Positions 29,430 through 40,924 of a stretch of 64,000 bases of DNA are shown here, piece by piece. Where the stretch lies: contig OX463865.1 in NCBI GenBank assembly GCA_949825065.1, positions 17,065,763 to 17,129,762 on the forward strand, read 5' to 3'. The stretch is from Odontocerum albicorne (taxonomy: Eukaryota > Arthropoda > Insecta > Trichoptera > Odontoceridae). A model generated the notes under the pieces. The model saw only the letters and a program-made list of their open reading frames with translations. It searched no databases and was not told the DNA's origin. The translations under genes and the position numbers were made by a program. Positions within the stretch are counted from its first letter, which is position 1. Every line of letters starts with the position of its first letter.

Positions 29430-30540
29430 GGCGTGCTTTAAGAAGCGACTGAAAATATCTTAATTTCTAGTCAGTAAAATAACGTGTTTCATTCCTGATT
29501 TTTCTTTTCCTTTCCTCTTCACCATCCCTTCCTTTCCTTTTGATTTATGATATCTCACTGTATATGAAAAGAAATGTTCGGGTGATTGTCCGTCTTTGTG
29601 GGGTTCGTGGGCATTTGCTCACGTATATGTTTATGGATTTCGTGGGGATGGATATTCATTTGAATCCTCCACATTAAAGTACTGTATCTCCTTTCAGTAG
29701 GCATTGGTTCTTCTTTCTTCCATGAAACATTGTATGCTATCCTTAACTGTCCCGCCACCCCCTCTAGTTTCACCGAAAATTTTCAGCGTCTCTCCAATCA
29801 TGGATTAGCGCTACGCTCAAACAGAGATTGTCTATTGGCCTTTCCAGTTCGCCGCTCCTCGTTTTTTACATCGTCCTTTACTATCCATGCAGTGAGACTC
29901 TGGAATCAGTTACAAACCAATATAAGACTCGCTCCGTCCTTGGCATGCTTTAAGAAGCGACTGAAAAAAATCTTCATTTCTATTCAGTAAAATAACGTGT
30001 TTCATTCCTGATATTTCTTTTCCTTTCCTCTCCACCATCATTTCCTTTCCTTTTGATTGATGATATCTCACTTTATATGAAAAGGATTGTTCGGGTGATT
30101 GTCCGTCTTTGTGGGGCTCGTGGGCATTTGGTCACGTATGTGTTTATGGATTTCGTGGGGATGGATAGTCATTTGAATGATTTATTCAACCACGTAAGTT
30201 GCTTCATTTACTTTTGTCTGGTTGGTTGAAAGAGATTGCCGCCTGGCAATAAGCCCGTCAGATTGTATTTGCAATAAAAGTGTTAAAATGTAATTTATTT
30301 TTATCAAATACTGTTTATTCCACTTTTTTGTGACGGTATAACCCTACCAGTTTCAAAGCTTTCACGTCATCTTCAAGGGAGCACAAACAAGACTAAATGC
30401 TCTTCGAACTGGTACCGATATACACGCTTCAACGGTTGGGGGCTGAGGAGTGAGGGAGGCATGGGACGATTTCGGCCAAAAGCGGAGAGATTTTTGGGAT
30501 ATAACTGTTCAACAGATGTTCGGATCGAAAGTGTTAAATA
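29430..30540 (+). mobile_element. LINE-N, partial tandem pair with C-terminal coding remnant
   Basis: A first piece (about 29430-29662) repeats GCGTGCTTTAAGAAGCGACT through GGGGATGGATATTCATTTGA. A second (29730-30287) begins with an 86-codon open frame ending in FTIHAVRLWNQLQTNIRLAP, then ACFKKRLKKIF. This is the 'VRLWN-LP--IR-A-S---FK--LK' motif that closes many non-LTR reverse transcriptases. It continues through the untranslated region and shared tail (CTGGTTGGTTGAAAGAGATT, CTGGCAATAAGCCCGTCAGA). A PLE-1 copy interrupts the final AAAGTGTTAAA. This is the best LINE-N copy in the window; the remainder of the LINE is absent. Confidence 0.85.
30288..30527 (-). mobile_element. PLE-1 insertion with 11-bp target duplication
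   Basis: AAAGTGTTAAA flanks the element at 30277-30287 and 30528-30538. Minus strand: the last part of the endonuclease frame, CGAACTGGTACCGATATACAC, a hammerhead-like segment with one core change (GAAACTGG), and the terminus. Truncated at its 5' side. Inserted into LINE-N. Confidence 0.85.
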
Positions 30541-30914
30541 ATAAAAATAAATATATTCACATAAATAAACTATCTTAAAGTTCCTCTCTGTATCTTTATG
30601 AAAGCATTCATTCTATCGTTCTGCCTTCTTTCTAACATTTTAATTGAACTTACTTTTATCTTTCTGACAAATCCAAGTTTTTCTTTCATAAGTCAATGTT
30701 GGCACCAAAACACTTTTATGCATTATCATTTTTGATATACTTGATATACCATATCTGAAGTTAATTAATTACGCCCTGGAAATGTTGAACATTTTTTTCT
30801 ATTCAAGCACAAAAGTAGCTTTTCAACGATGTTCAAAACGCTGTTTAATTAATTGGTTCATAGCAAATTAGAAATCAATGCTTGTATTTAGAGCCCACTA
30901 AGGACACGTAGCTT

Positions 30915-31345
30915 TCTCATGGTGAGGAAGGTATAGAAAAAATATCTACGATATCTCTATCTGAATAAGTTGGGTGTATTATTTATCATTTTATCCCGTT
31001 CAGTCTCTGCTAGGCATGCTCAAACGTAAGAAGAAACCTTTGTCTCGTGTTATACGTTTCCAGACTCACTTGAGGAGTTATGAACTATCCAGCATTACTA
31101 ACAAGATCAACGTTAAATGTTCCAAACAATCATACTAGACTGCGCCGGCAAGAACTGTTCTCAATCAAATAAATACGCAAGAACGGGTCTTCCAGCCGCT
31201 ATGCCTGTTGGAAGGGCCTTAACTCTTTTGAACGGGACTGCTTCGGATATTGACATATTTCATATCACATTACCAAAATCAAAAGAGAATTTCCTTCTAA
31301 GACTGGGGACGTTTGAAAGCACTTATAAACTTATTCAAGTGGACT
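30915..31345 (+). mobile_element. LINE-J, decayed second copy
   Basis: The plus strand reproduces the LINE-J tail of 19262-19715: TATCTACGATATCTCTATCT, then YARTGLPAAMPVGRALTLLN and ASDIDIFHITLPKSKENFLL in an open frame from 31117. The upstream half is frame-shifted. Confidence 0.75.
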
Positions 31346-31484
31346 TTTTTAATAACTATTTTTGTTAATTCCAGTATAATTGGGTTCTTAATGATAACTA
31401 TTTTTGTTAATTCCAGTTAATTCCAGTGTAATTTTTGTTAATTCCAGTGTAACCTGTGCTATGAATTGAAGTCAATATGTCCGC

Positions 31485-31660
31485 ATTGCCAATTCCGATA
31501 CGTTGATCCAAACAATCTAATAAGACGGGGTTTTATGAAAGACGTGTTGCCGTTTCTGGTCCTGTAGCATGGAATTGTATGCCTTCTAGTGTTAAAGATA
31601 TGACTGGAGTGCGCAGTTTTAGGAAGCATCTAAAAACAATCATTTTAGGAGGTCTTATCA
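31485..31660 (+). mobile_element. LINE reverse-transcriptase extreme C-terminus
   Basis: One frame reads GFYERRVAVSGPVAWNCMPS, then SVKDMTGVRSFRKHLKTIIL, the 'R--F--R-V-V-GP-AWN-LP' closing motif of a non-LTR element. No start or upstream domains. Probably a separate family from LINE-N. Confidence 0.65.
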
Positions 31661-31754
31661 GATTTTTTTAATGGGTTCAAATTCGGAGTAAGAGCGCCCT
31701 TAACGTGAGTTTGCACTCTAAACGACGCTACATAAATTGTCTTTTTCGAAATTA

Positions 31755-32012
31755 TTGGTAGTTAAGGTAATAACATTGTGGAGGTTTAAAAGCATTGTAA
31801 TTATTTTTTTATCAAACACTGTTTATTCCACTTTATGTAACGATATAACCCTACCGGTTTCAAGGCCTTCACCTCATCATCAGGGGAACACAAACAAGTC
31901 TTGATTGTACTCCCATGATGATCAGGTGACAACCTTGAAACCGGTAGGGTAATATCGTTACATTAAGTGGAATAAACAGTGTTTGATAAAACAAATTGCA
32001 ATGTCTTTTTAT
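31755..32012. mobile_element. PLE-1 inverted-terminus element, near-palindrome
   Basis: Left arm antisense (GTGGAGGTTTAAAAGCATTG, TTATCAAACACTGTTTATTC, CCCTACCGGTTTCAAGGCCT, TCATCATCAGGGG). Right arm sense (GATGATCAGGTGACAACC, GAAACCGGTAGGGTAATATC, GGAATAAACAGTGTTTGATA). About 100-bp arms meet around AACAAGTCTTGATTGT. No coding region. The left-arm hammerhead-like core is intact, the right-arm one is altered (ATGATGATCAGG). Confidence 0.8.
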
Positions 32013-32094
32013 TAATATTGAAAATCACAATACGAATTAATGAAAAAATCACTCCTCAAAGGTAACTGTCCCAAATTGTATTGTCTTGTATAAT

Positions 32095-32292
32095 AATTTC
32101 CTTGTATACAGTATAATATGTCTAGCTTATTGCAATGTGACAATATCTTCAAACCAACCAGAAAGCTGCAATAAAAATCTTTCATGAAAATCAAACTGGA
32201 ATTCATTTTAAAAGACCTGGGTTCCAGCCCGCACCCGAACCCAAAATCTCTGGATTGAAAATCAGTCATCATACCCATTAGATAACATAAGT
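32095..32292 (-). mobile_element. SINE-A copy, diverged
   Basis: Antisense: tail TTGTATACAGTATAATATGT, CTTCAAACCAACCAGAAAGC, body GAAAATCAAACTGGAATTCA, TGGGTTCCAGCCCGCACCCG (box B damaged) and a decayed box A region. Confidence 0.65.
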
Positions 32293-32914
32293 TATCTTTA
32301 TTTGATGGCAGTATTTTAAGACGTGGGATAAAAGAGGAATTCATTAATTTCTCTTCAAAAACACAATATATTTTTAACACTAATTGAACTCGAAGTTTGT
32401 CAAAATCAATGTTTTTCTTGTAGTTTTAACGTGGATATTGGGTAAAGGGAGTTAACTGGAAATGGAGAGAATCAAAGGAAATAAAATTTGACACAGGATA
32501 AAATTGGATATCTGACCTCTCGAGCTGGAATGTCGAAACTTGACGGGAAGGTATCCCTTAATTGACAGGGCAGATCAAATAAACTGCTCTAGTGATGTAA
32601 AGAATTCCAAAATAACTCTCAAATATAGGGGTTGTAAATCTATGGCAGATGAACTTAGATGAACGTACGTATACAAAATAGAAAAAAAAAAAAAAAAAAG
32701 CATGCAATGATGCAAATGTTCTTCATCAATTGTTGGCCTCGGCATTGTTCATAAATAACGGTAAAATATAATTCAAAACAAAAACAATAAATTCACAACT
32801 CTCACTTTCCTAATGGTAACAAATAATACGTGTTTCCTGAACCGTGTCTCGAGATAAACTGACTAAAAAGGTACGTCCCAAAATTTTTATTACTTTCCGG
32901 TCCCCCTAATATAT
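32293..32914. other. No gene seen
   Basis: AT-rich, with a poly(A) run at about 32680-32699. Confidence 0.35.
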
Positions 32915-33075
32915 GTTTATATACACTTATACCATCATGCAATTTCCCTGTTAAGGTTTGCAGAGAGGATTGAATGTCAGAATTTTCTATCTGAACACAT
33001 ACTCGTATGTATATTTCGCCTCTTCCACATTCATAAATCTTCTCATACAACGATTCCTATGATTTCTCTTACTTC
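32915..33075 (-). mobile_element. LINE-Y 3' fragment
   Basis: CATCATGCAATTTCCCTGTT, GCAGAGAGGATTGAATGTCA and TTCTCATACAACGATTCCTA parallel 15865-15990 of the Y copy. Confidence 0.5.
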
Positions 33076-33105
33076 ATATTTATTTATTTATTCATTATAA
33101 AACAA

Positions 33106-33320
33106 GACGGCTTCCGTGGCCTAGTTGGTAAGACGCCTATTTCCCAGCCCGGAGGTTGCTGGTTCAAATCCTGCTGGAACACAGTTTTTTTTTAATAAAA
33201 TTCCAGTCTTGTTTTCACTTAATACCTTTTCACCAACATTGTGGTTGATTGAAAGAGGTTGCCGCATAGCAATTTAATCCCCAGTTCATACTACATACAA
33301 TGAAAATGTGACACAATATA
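33106..33320 (+). mobile_element. SINE-A copy, long variant
   Basis: Head GACGGCTTCCGTGGCCTAG, box A TGGCCTAGTTGGTAAG, box B GGTTCAAATCC, TGGAACACAG, T-run, body CAGTCTTGTTTTCACTTAAT, tail GTGGTTGATTGAAAGAGGTT, GCATAGCAATTTAAT. Diverged but full length. Confidence 0.75.
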
Positions 33321-33424
33321 TTGTAGTACAATGATAAAGTTTAATGTGAAACAGTAACATTTAAACACGTTTTTTCAGAATATATTAATACAGACAGTAT
33401 AGTTCGATCCCTTGAAGAAGAGTA

Positions 33425-33545
33425 AATTCAATTCAATACATTAAAATACAGTTCAGTGCATTACTATGCAGTTCTGTACATAACAATACAGTACAATACA
33501 TTACAATACAGTACAATACATTACAATACGTTTCAATACAGTGCA
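33425..33545. repeat. Degenerate ACAATACATT minisatellite
   Basis: ATACAGTACAATACATTACA-type units of about 18 bp repeat six or more times. Confidence 0.75.
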
Positions 33546-33599
33546 TACTGATTTGAATAAATGTTTATATTTTTATTATACGAGTATGTCACTACAGTC

Positions 33600-34345
33600 T
33601 GTTGGTGCTCACATTGACGTACCAAAGTAAGACTTGGACTTAGCAGTAGATGGATAAAAGTTGAGATGCATGCCTTTAGAAAAAAATATTGGAATGTCAA
33701 TGTATGAAAAAAAAATGGAATGAATGCATAAAAAATGAACGCATAAATATAAAAAGGGTGTTATAAGTAAAATGAAGAAAGAAGCTTAAAGATATTTTGG
33801 ACATTTAGAGAGGATGAAAAACAAAATAATGACTAAAAGAGTGAGTCAGAAGTGTAAGGTTGGCATGAAATAGATAGACAGTAGTGTAAGGTAGACATGG
33901 AATAGATATACAGAAGTGTAAGGTAGGTATGGAATAGATAGACAGAAGTGTAAGGTAAGCATCGAATAGATAGACAGAAATGTAAGGTTGGGATGGAATA
34001 GATAGACAGAAGTGTAAGGTAGGCATGGAATAGATAGACATAAGTGTAAGGTAGGCATGAAGTAGATAGACAGAAGTGTATGGTAGGTATGGAAAAGATA
34101 GACAGAAGTGTAAGGTTGGCATGGAATAGATAGACAGAAGTGTAAGGTAGGCATGGAATAGATAGGTAAACAAAAATATGGCTAGATCAAACGGCCAGAT
34201 TTTAAAAGAAGTAAAGTAAGAATCGTGAATAAGTGACGATTGTCAATGACGAGGTCTATAAATGTGGATGTGGCAAAAGATGTGTGATTCTATAAAAAAA
34301 AATTGAGGATCGATCCTTTCTACCTACCACGCGCAATATCAACAG
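33600..34345 (+). mobile_element. LINE-Y copy with an internal expanded array
   Basis: Sense-strand Y: GTTGGTGCTCACATTGACGT, GGACATTTAGAGAGGATGAA ('GHLERMK' block), then the 32-bp array, then GGCCAGATTTTAAAAGAAGT. Stops are frequent. Compare 34375-34830. Confidence 0.6.
33850..34165. repeat. 32-bp minisatellite x about 10 inside LINE-Y
   Basis: AAGTGTAAGGTAGGCATGGA and ATAGATAGACAG repeat every 32 bp (33850, 33882, 33914 and on). The corresponding single site in the neighbouring Y copy is AGAAGTGAAAGGTGTGCGTG (about 34611). The repetitive minus-strand open frames here are artefacts. Confidence 0.9.
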
Positions 34346-34374
34346 TAGCAAAATGATAATACACAATGGTGTGT

Positions 34375-34830
34375 TGGTGCCCACCTTGAAGTATGTAAGT
34401 GAACCTTGAACTTAGCGAAAGAAGGATAAGATTAAAAATGTGGAGATAAGCACTAAGGGAATTGGGTGATGTGTTAATGTTTGAAAGAAGGCGGAATGAA
34501 GAAGTCAGAAATTGATGTTTAAAGGACGATGAAGAAAGGAGCTTTAAGATGAATTAGACATATGGAGAGAGTGAATGTTAAAAGTGTGACTAAGCAAGTA
34601 TACAAGTCAGAAGTGAAAGGTGTGCGTGGAAGAAGTAGACCGAAAAAAACGTAGCTGAACTAAATGGACCAGATTTTGAAAGAAAATGAAGTGAGAAGTG
34701 TGAATAATGGGAAGATAAGCGTGACGAGATGTATGACTGTGAACCAGGTAAAAGTGATATAAAAAAAATGTTTGAGAGTTGGTTCTTTCTGCCTACTCTG
34801 CAAGGAACACGATTTGATATCGTCACTTTA
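34375..34830 (+). mobile_element. LINE-Y 3' fragment
   Basis: GTTGGTGCCCACCTTGAAGT, GACATATGGAGAGAGTGAAT, then 'KSEVKGVRGRSRPKK' (about 34607-34650) and the end TTTCTGCCTACTCTGCAAGG. Adjacent to and in the same orientation as the 33600 copy. Confidence 0.65.
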
Positions 34831-34833
34831 ATA

Positions 34834-35574
<741 letters not shown>

Positions 35575-35650
35575 ACACATAAATAAATAAATATAGATTT
35601 ACTTATAGCGACATAGTATGACAAATATAAACATATTCCAACATTGCATA
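35575..35650 (-). mobile_element. Family X tail
   Basis: AATAAATATAGATTTACTTA, AGCGACATAGTATGACAAAT and TTCCAACATTGCATATA match antisense X tails. Confidence 0.6.
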
Positions 35651-35719
35651 TACAGGGTGTCGCAAACACAATGTATCCACAATTATAATGATCATAAAGT
35701 CTGTATTTATTAGCACACT

Positions 35720-35793
35720 GTTCCCTTTCAACGTGCATAGGGTTTACTGTGAACGTAAACACAGTAAACACTGTGAACGTTGTAAGGGAACAT
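35720..35793. repeat. 74-bp imperfect hairpin
   Basis: TGTTCCCTTTCAACGT ... GTTTACTGTG, AACGTAAA loop, CACAGTAAAC ... AACGTTGTAAGGGAACA. Two paired segments on each arm. Confidence 0.75.
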
Positions 35794-35801
35794 AAATGTA
35801 T

Positions 35802-36131
35802 TTTTTATGCATAGCGCCTGTTTTCAAACTGATGGCTATTTTAATTTGCACATTGCTGGCAAAGCGAAACGAATGAATCACAAATATCGAGAATCATTTC
35901 ATTTGGTATTTGGGCGCATTCTCTTTCAACGGTTATTCGTATGATATGACATTGACGGTTTCAGTTTTTTATGCATAGCGCCTGTTTTCAAACTGATAGC
36001 TATTCTAATCTACACATTGCTGGCAACGCGAAACAACTGAATCACAAATATCGAGAATCATTTCATTTGGTATTTGGGCGAATTCTCTTTCAACGGTTAT
36101 TCGTATGATATGACATTGACGGTTTCAGTTT
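35802..36131. repeat. 165-bp tandem duplication
   Basis: TTTTTATGCATAGCGCCTGT begins at about 35802 and 35966. Two units with about 10 differences (ATGGCTATTTTAATTTGCAC against ATAGCTATTCTAATCTACAC). The array follows the ACAGGGTGTCGC end-like sequence at 35652 and could lie within an unrecognised DNA transposon. Confidence 0.85.
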
Positions 36132-36338
36132 TTTTAGCATAAACTTTATTCTTGAGAAATCCCCAAAAGAAAAGTCTACTACTACCGCCTTTTCGTACTT
36201 CCATTCGCACTTCAAAATAAACTTGCTTTATTCAAAACTTAGTCTGGTTTCAGCCATAAATTCTCAACGGTTAAATACAAAACAAAAAAAAAATCAGTAA
36301 GCTACCAGATATTAAAGTATGGATACATTTTTATTATA

Positions 36339-36599
36339 GGCGATTGAGAAGGTATGGGCACATTGGACGCAGAGCACCCGATCACATTGTGAACCAGGCA
36401 ATCTCCATGGATCTTCCTCGAATAACAACCAGAGGAAGACCAAAGAATTCATGGGTGGTGCAAAAAGATAACCAGGTGCAGAGGCACGGCCTGGGGGACG
36501 TAGTCCGGGACAGAAGAGCATACAACCTGAGGGCGAAGAGAGCTGACCCCAACAGTCTTCGCAGACAATGAGTTGGGATGGAGCCAGGAAGAGAGATAA
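36339..36599 (+). mobile_element. RTE-like LINE, 5'-truncated insertion with 12-bp target duplication
   Basis: ATTTTTATTATA occurs at 36327-36338 and 36600-36611, framing the insert. The coding remnant reads RRYGHIGRRAPDHIVNQAIS, then DLPRITTRGRPKNSWV and VRDRRAYNLRAKRADPNSLR, the C-terminal end after the reverse transcriptase. The element's end is GGATGGAGCCAGGAAGAGAG. Nearly the same insert occurs at 41244-41633. Confidence 0.9.
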
Positions 36600-36611
36600 A
36601 TTTTTATTATA

Positions 36612-37199
36612 CTGTTAAATTCCTGAATTACTGATACCAAAAATATCTCATTTCCAATTTTCAAAGTTGTCCCTCTATGTTTCTAAGGGTGCTTGTATGT
36701 CCCACCGCGATATCTCACGAGGATGTGTCAATGCAGTGAAGAATAGCCGGACAGGGAGATTGCTCTCTACGTGCTACGATTAGGGATGCTGAGGGCCCGA
36801 CCCTCTCAGCCTAGAGGGCGTAATAGCCTCGGTAGGGGTACAGGGTGGCTGGAGGCAGTTTTGGATTATGGAAGGTAAGATTTTTAGTGACACTTGGATG
36901 ATAGATTAGCAAATATTAAAACTGAAAAGTAAATATTAGAAATATAGTCAGAAAGGACAGTGGCACACTTTTATATCGCGACAAAATATACATCACAAAC
37001 AACTTCTTCGGTTTCCCGTACTCATATTCAGCCTTCACCAAGTGCTTTGAAATAATTGAAAAAACAAACAAACGAAATACTAAAAAAACAGATGAGTGAA
37101 GTGAAACTTCTTAGTTCCTAGGAAAAGTTAATTTTATGCATTGCTTTTTTTCCATTTGTTAACGATTTGTTTTTTAGGATTAGGAAATGGTTACGTGGA
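36612..37199. other. No gene seen; GC-richer island at about 36690-36860
   Basis: CCCACCGCGATATCTCACGA to GGTGGCTGGAGGCAG stands out in base composition but has no recognised coding or RNA structure. Confidence 0.35.
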
Positions 37200-37800
37200 A
37201 TTAAATTCAAGAAAATCTCTCTTAATTAAATAATAAAAAAATATAAAAAATAATAATAATAAAATACACTTAATAATATTAAATTTATGTTCTTTAATAT
37301 TAAATATGTTAATATTTATAAATAATTATTCAGTTATTTATTTATTATAATATTATTTATATTATATTGTTAAAAATATTATTATATTATATTATTAATT
37401 AATGAGATTATAATTAATTATAATATAATTATTAATATTATAAAAACATATATATTATTATAATTATATATTGAATATAAATGAAATATTCAATAAATAT
37501 TAAAGTAAATATTAAATAAAATAAAACAAAATAATTTAATATAAAATGAAATTAATAAATGTTAAATACTCGCATATTAATATAAAAATATAATACTTGT
37601 ATAAAAAAAAAAAAATTAAAATTTTTAATAATAAATAATAATTTTAATAATAAATTATAATTTTAATACACTTAATAATATTAATTATTATTGATCATAA
37701 ATCATTACTAATATTACAATAATTAATAAAAATTTATTAATAAATAAAATATTTAATAATAATAAATAATTATTTAAAAATAATAATATAATAGACCGTT
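37200..37800. repeat. Extremely AT-rich low-complexity segment
   Basis: About 600 bp almost without G or C, built from AATAATAAT, TTAATATTAAA and TAATTATTAT words. No mitochondrial coding sequence can be read in it. Confidence 0.9.
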
Positions 37801-38827
37801 TCACTTTTCGTGACGTCCAGGCCAATTTGCCCTACCGCGCCAATAGAAGTTTCACTTAAAAAAAAAACTATTCCTAACACAATCATTTTGGATTCCGCAA
37901 CATTTATTCTCAGATCTTTCTCTTTACATCTCTGATATATCATGACGTCATTCATTGTCCGTCATTACAAATATAAATATGTCAATCAACAAAGTGTTGA
38001 CTGCATTTCCTGTCAGTAATTTGTGCATATGCACTCGTATAAATACAAGATAAGTAGATATTTTCTAACGCTTAATAAATAATCAACATCCTAGCAGATT
38101 CATTAAAAAAATATGGAATAGAGTTGCAGTAATAAAAGTGTCGCAGAAATCTCTTTCGGACTTGCTCAACTAACTATAAGGGACTACTAGAATCCTCTCG
38201 GGTTCCAAATGATTGAACCGCACTATAATCTATTGCGAACCAGTCTTCATAAATATATAGTAATGGCACCATCTTTAAAAAAAGTTAAATAACATTTTAA
38301 TATTTGATTTAACAAAAAAAAATTACAATAATCAGGATTGTACTTTACAGACAGTTAATTGGAAACTATCCTGAAAAGCATTGGATGCCAAATTAGCTTA
38401 TCAATTTCCGGTTCCCTTTAAAATATTCACAAGTTTGTGAAGGAAGAAGGAATGAAAACAATTTGTGCATTAGCAGAAAAGCATTTCTGGCACTGCCTGA
38501 CAGGGACAAAAAAGGAAATTCCCTTTTTTATCGTGTCCTGCATGCATTCTACCATTTCTCTCAAACAAATTGCATCGTTTTATTGGAAACTTTTCATTTT
38601 ACACAGGTTATAAATTTTTAAAAATAACGGAGGGCAGATTCGGAAATTTATGGCTATGATCGAAGAAAATGTATTGAAATTTACCAGAAGTAATGAAATC
38701 AACCGTAACTCAAGAATTGAATACACTATTATTGACAGATTTAAAATATTATTATAAAATAAATATGTACATATATACACACACAAGTCGACTATAATAA
38801 TATAAAGATAGGGCCTGTGGCCATTTT
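37801..38827. other. No gene seen
   Basis: No shared repeats. Short minus-strand open frames (about 60-70 codons) lack any recognisable motif. Confidence 0.35.
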
Positions 38828-39240
38828 ACTTGTTTATTTATTTATTATTACACATGACAAGAAATATACACAATTTGCGAAAAAACAACAGGTAATTTAC
38901 TGAGGATATTTAGCATGAAAAATTAAAAATCGATACTTCTTTCCGATTTTTGATTACACAAAAAACAAAATGCCGTTGCACGCTCTCATCAACCTGACAA
39001 ACAGTGACACTCAACTACAACTGGAAACATCTTGCGAAATTCAACCCCTCACACATCATCACTCCAGAAAGACCAAAAATATTCATCCCACAATATACCG
39101 CACACAATCATAAGAATAAAAATAAAAATTAAAACAAAAAATACACAGGAACACAAATACAAAAACAACCAAAATTAAAACAACAAGAAGAAATCCACAC
39201 TCACGAGCTCACACAGATCTTTTCCACTCGTCATTAGATT
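38828..39240 (-). mobile_element. Family Z, long copy
   Basis: TTATTTATTTATTATTACAC and AAATATACACAATTTGCGAA, an internal deletion, AAATCGATACTTCTTTCCGA, then CCGTTGCACGCTCTCATCAA, CAGTGACACTCAACTACAAC, CTCCAGAAAGACCAAAAATA and ACTCACGAGCTCACACAGAT. It aligns with 62023-62505 over its length. Confidence 0.8.
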
Positions 39241-39477
39241 TATAACTTTCCTTCATCTGCACATGATCAGAAAAAAAGACATATTTGGTAAGAAAACCGC
39301 AGAAAACTTACTAGGGGAACACAAACTATAAAGGAACCTTTGTAGATCTTCAGATATGATTGGATATTACTCCTTAAGCGTTATAAAAGATCTACACACA
39401 TGTTTAAACATATAAAAATAGCTAACGATAAAAAAAGAAAACCCTTTGTTAATTTACAAACTTTCTTATAATGTACC
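39241..39477. other. No gene seen
   Basis: AGAAAACCGCAGAAAACTTA (39292) resembles 28443. Otherwise unassigned. Confidence 0.3.
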
Positions 39478-40335
39478 TGAAATTGCAATTTATTCTTATC
39501 AAACACTGTTTATTCCACTTTTTGTAACGGTATAACCCTACCGGTTTCAAGGCTTTCACCTCATCATCAGGGAAGCACAAACAAGACTTGTTTGTGCAGA
39601 GTCTTATTTGTATTCCCCTGATGATGAGGTGAAAGCCTTGAAACTAGTAGGGTTTATTTATTTATTTTATTTAACACTTTTATTAGAAATACAATATGGT
39701 GGGCTTATTGCCTTAATCTCTTTCAACCAACCAGACAAAAGTAAATGAAGCAAGTTACATGGTCGCATAAATCATTCAAATGACTATCCATCCCCACGAA
39801 ATTCATAAACAAATACGTGAGCACATACCCACGAACCCCACAAAGACGGACAATCACACGAACATTATTTTTCAAATAAAGTGAGATATCATCAATCAAA
39901 AGAAAATGAAGGGATGATGGAGAGGTATGGAATAGAAAAATCAGAAATGAAACACGTCATTTTACTGATTTTCTAGTCTAAATTAAGAGTTTTTTTCAGT
40001 CGCTTCTTAAAGCATACCAAGCCAAGGACGGAGTGAGTCTTGTATTGGTTTGTAAGTGATTCCAGAGTCTCACTGCATGAACCGTAACGGACGACGTAAA
40101 AATAGAAGAGCGGTGAATTAGAAAGGCCTATAAACAGTCTCTTTTTATGCATAGCCCTAATCAATGATTGGAAAGACGCTGAACATTTTCGGCGAGATAA
40201 GAGGGGGCGGCGGGACAGTTAAGGATATTGTACAGTAGACAGGATTATACCGTTACAAAAAGTCGAATATACAGTGTTTAATAAAAACAAATTTAAAAAG
40301 TCTTTCAACCTTCACAATGTTAATGCCTTACTACT
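39478..40335. mobile_element. PLE-1 inverted-terminus element, split by LINE-N
   Basis: Left arm antisense (TTATCAAACACTGTTTATTC to CATCATCAGGGAAGCAC). Right arm sense (CCCCTGATGATGAGGTGAAA, GAAACTAGTAGGGTT) is cut at 39655 by LINE-N and resumes at 40232 (GATTATACCGTTACAAAAAG, CAGTGTTTAATAAAAACAAA, TTAATGCC). The insertion falls in the loop of the hammerhead-like stem III. Confidence 0.8.
39656..40231 (-). mobile_element. LINE-N 3' end inserted in PLE-1
   Basis: Antisense tail (TTTATTTAACACTTTTATTA, GGGCTTATTGCC), untranslated region (CCATCCCCACGAAATTCATA, CCCCACAAAGACGGACAATC) and C-terminal coding remnant (minus strand CFKKRLKKTLNLD at about 40012-39973, ESLTNQYKTHSVLGL upstream). It has stops at the usual WN site and is dead. 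Confidence 0.85.
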
Positions 40336-40394
40336 CGTATAAATAGTACCTGAAATTGTTTAAGCCATCGTAAGTTGCGGGCGAAGGCGAAAAG

Positions 40395-40924
40395 TTCCCA
40401 TTTTTTAAAAAAGCGGCATATAAAATTGAATCATTTTTCGGTTCGACATATTTATGCGAATCATGGTTTTCAAACATGAACTTAATAAAATCAAGATATA
40501 GATCTCGACTCACCGATGAGCATCTTTATGATTGTTTGCTAACAGGATTATCTGCTATCGTCATACTCTCCTAATTATGAGTATGAGGCACTGGCGCTGG
40601 CCAATGATATGCAATGCCAAAGATCACATTGACATATTGATATTATATTTTTTTATAAAATGTTTTCTTTGTATTAGTGTTTTTTGTTTACTTTGTTTAC
40701 GTTTTGTAAATACATTTCTCTGTGTGTATGCAATTTGAATAATAATTTTATTATTTTGAAACATTTTTGTTTATTATTTATTAATAAATTATGAATAAAA
40801 GAAAATAAATTATGGGAAAATGAGAAGTTATGGAAGGAGTTAGTCGATTAAAAATAGGTGGTGCCCACCCCCCTACCGATACTTTAGAATGTGCTCTAGA
40901 GTACAAAAAGGTTGGGAACCCCTG
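40395..40924 (+). mobile_element. hAT transposon H1, 3' end with dimerisation-domain remnant
   Basis: From 40395 one frame reads FPFFKKAAYKIESFFGSTYL, then CESWFSNMNLIKSRYRSRLT and DEHLYDCLLTGLSAI. This is the hAT C-terminal dimerisation domain with its FGSTYLCE...FS-MN-IKS-YRSRLTDEHL signature. About 360 bp later the element ends in AAAAAGGTTGGGAACCCCTG (40905-40924), a typical hAT terminus. Everything 5' of the domain is missing or unrecognised. Confidence 0.85.

Noticed and set aside
33805..34173. Repetitive minus-strand frames that look like a repeat protein
   Set aside because: The 32-bp unit is not a multiple of three, the strand is antisense to LINE-Y, and all frames stay open only because the unit lacks stops.
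37200..37800. Nuclear copy of mitochondrial control region
   Set aside because: Extreme AT content alone is suggestive, but no mitochondrial gene, tRNA or conserved block can be read.
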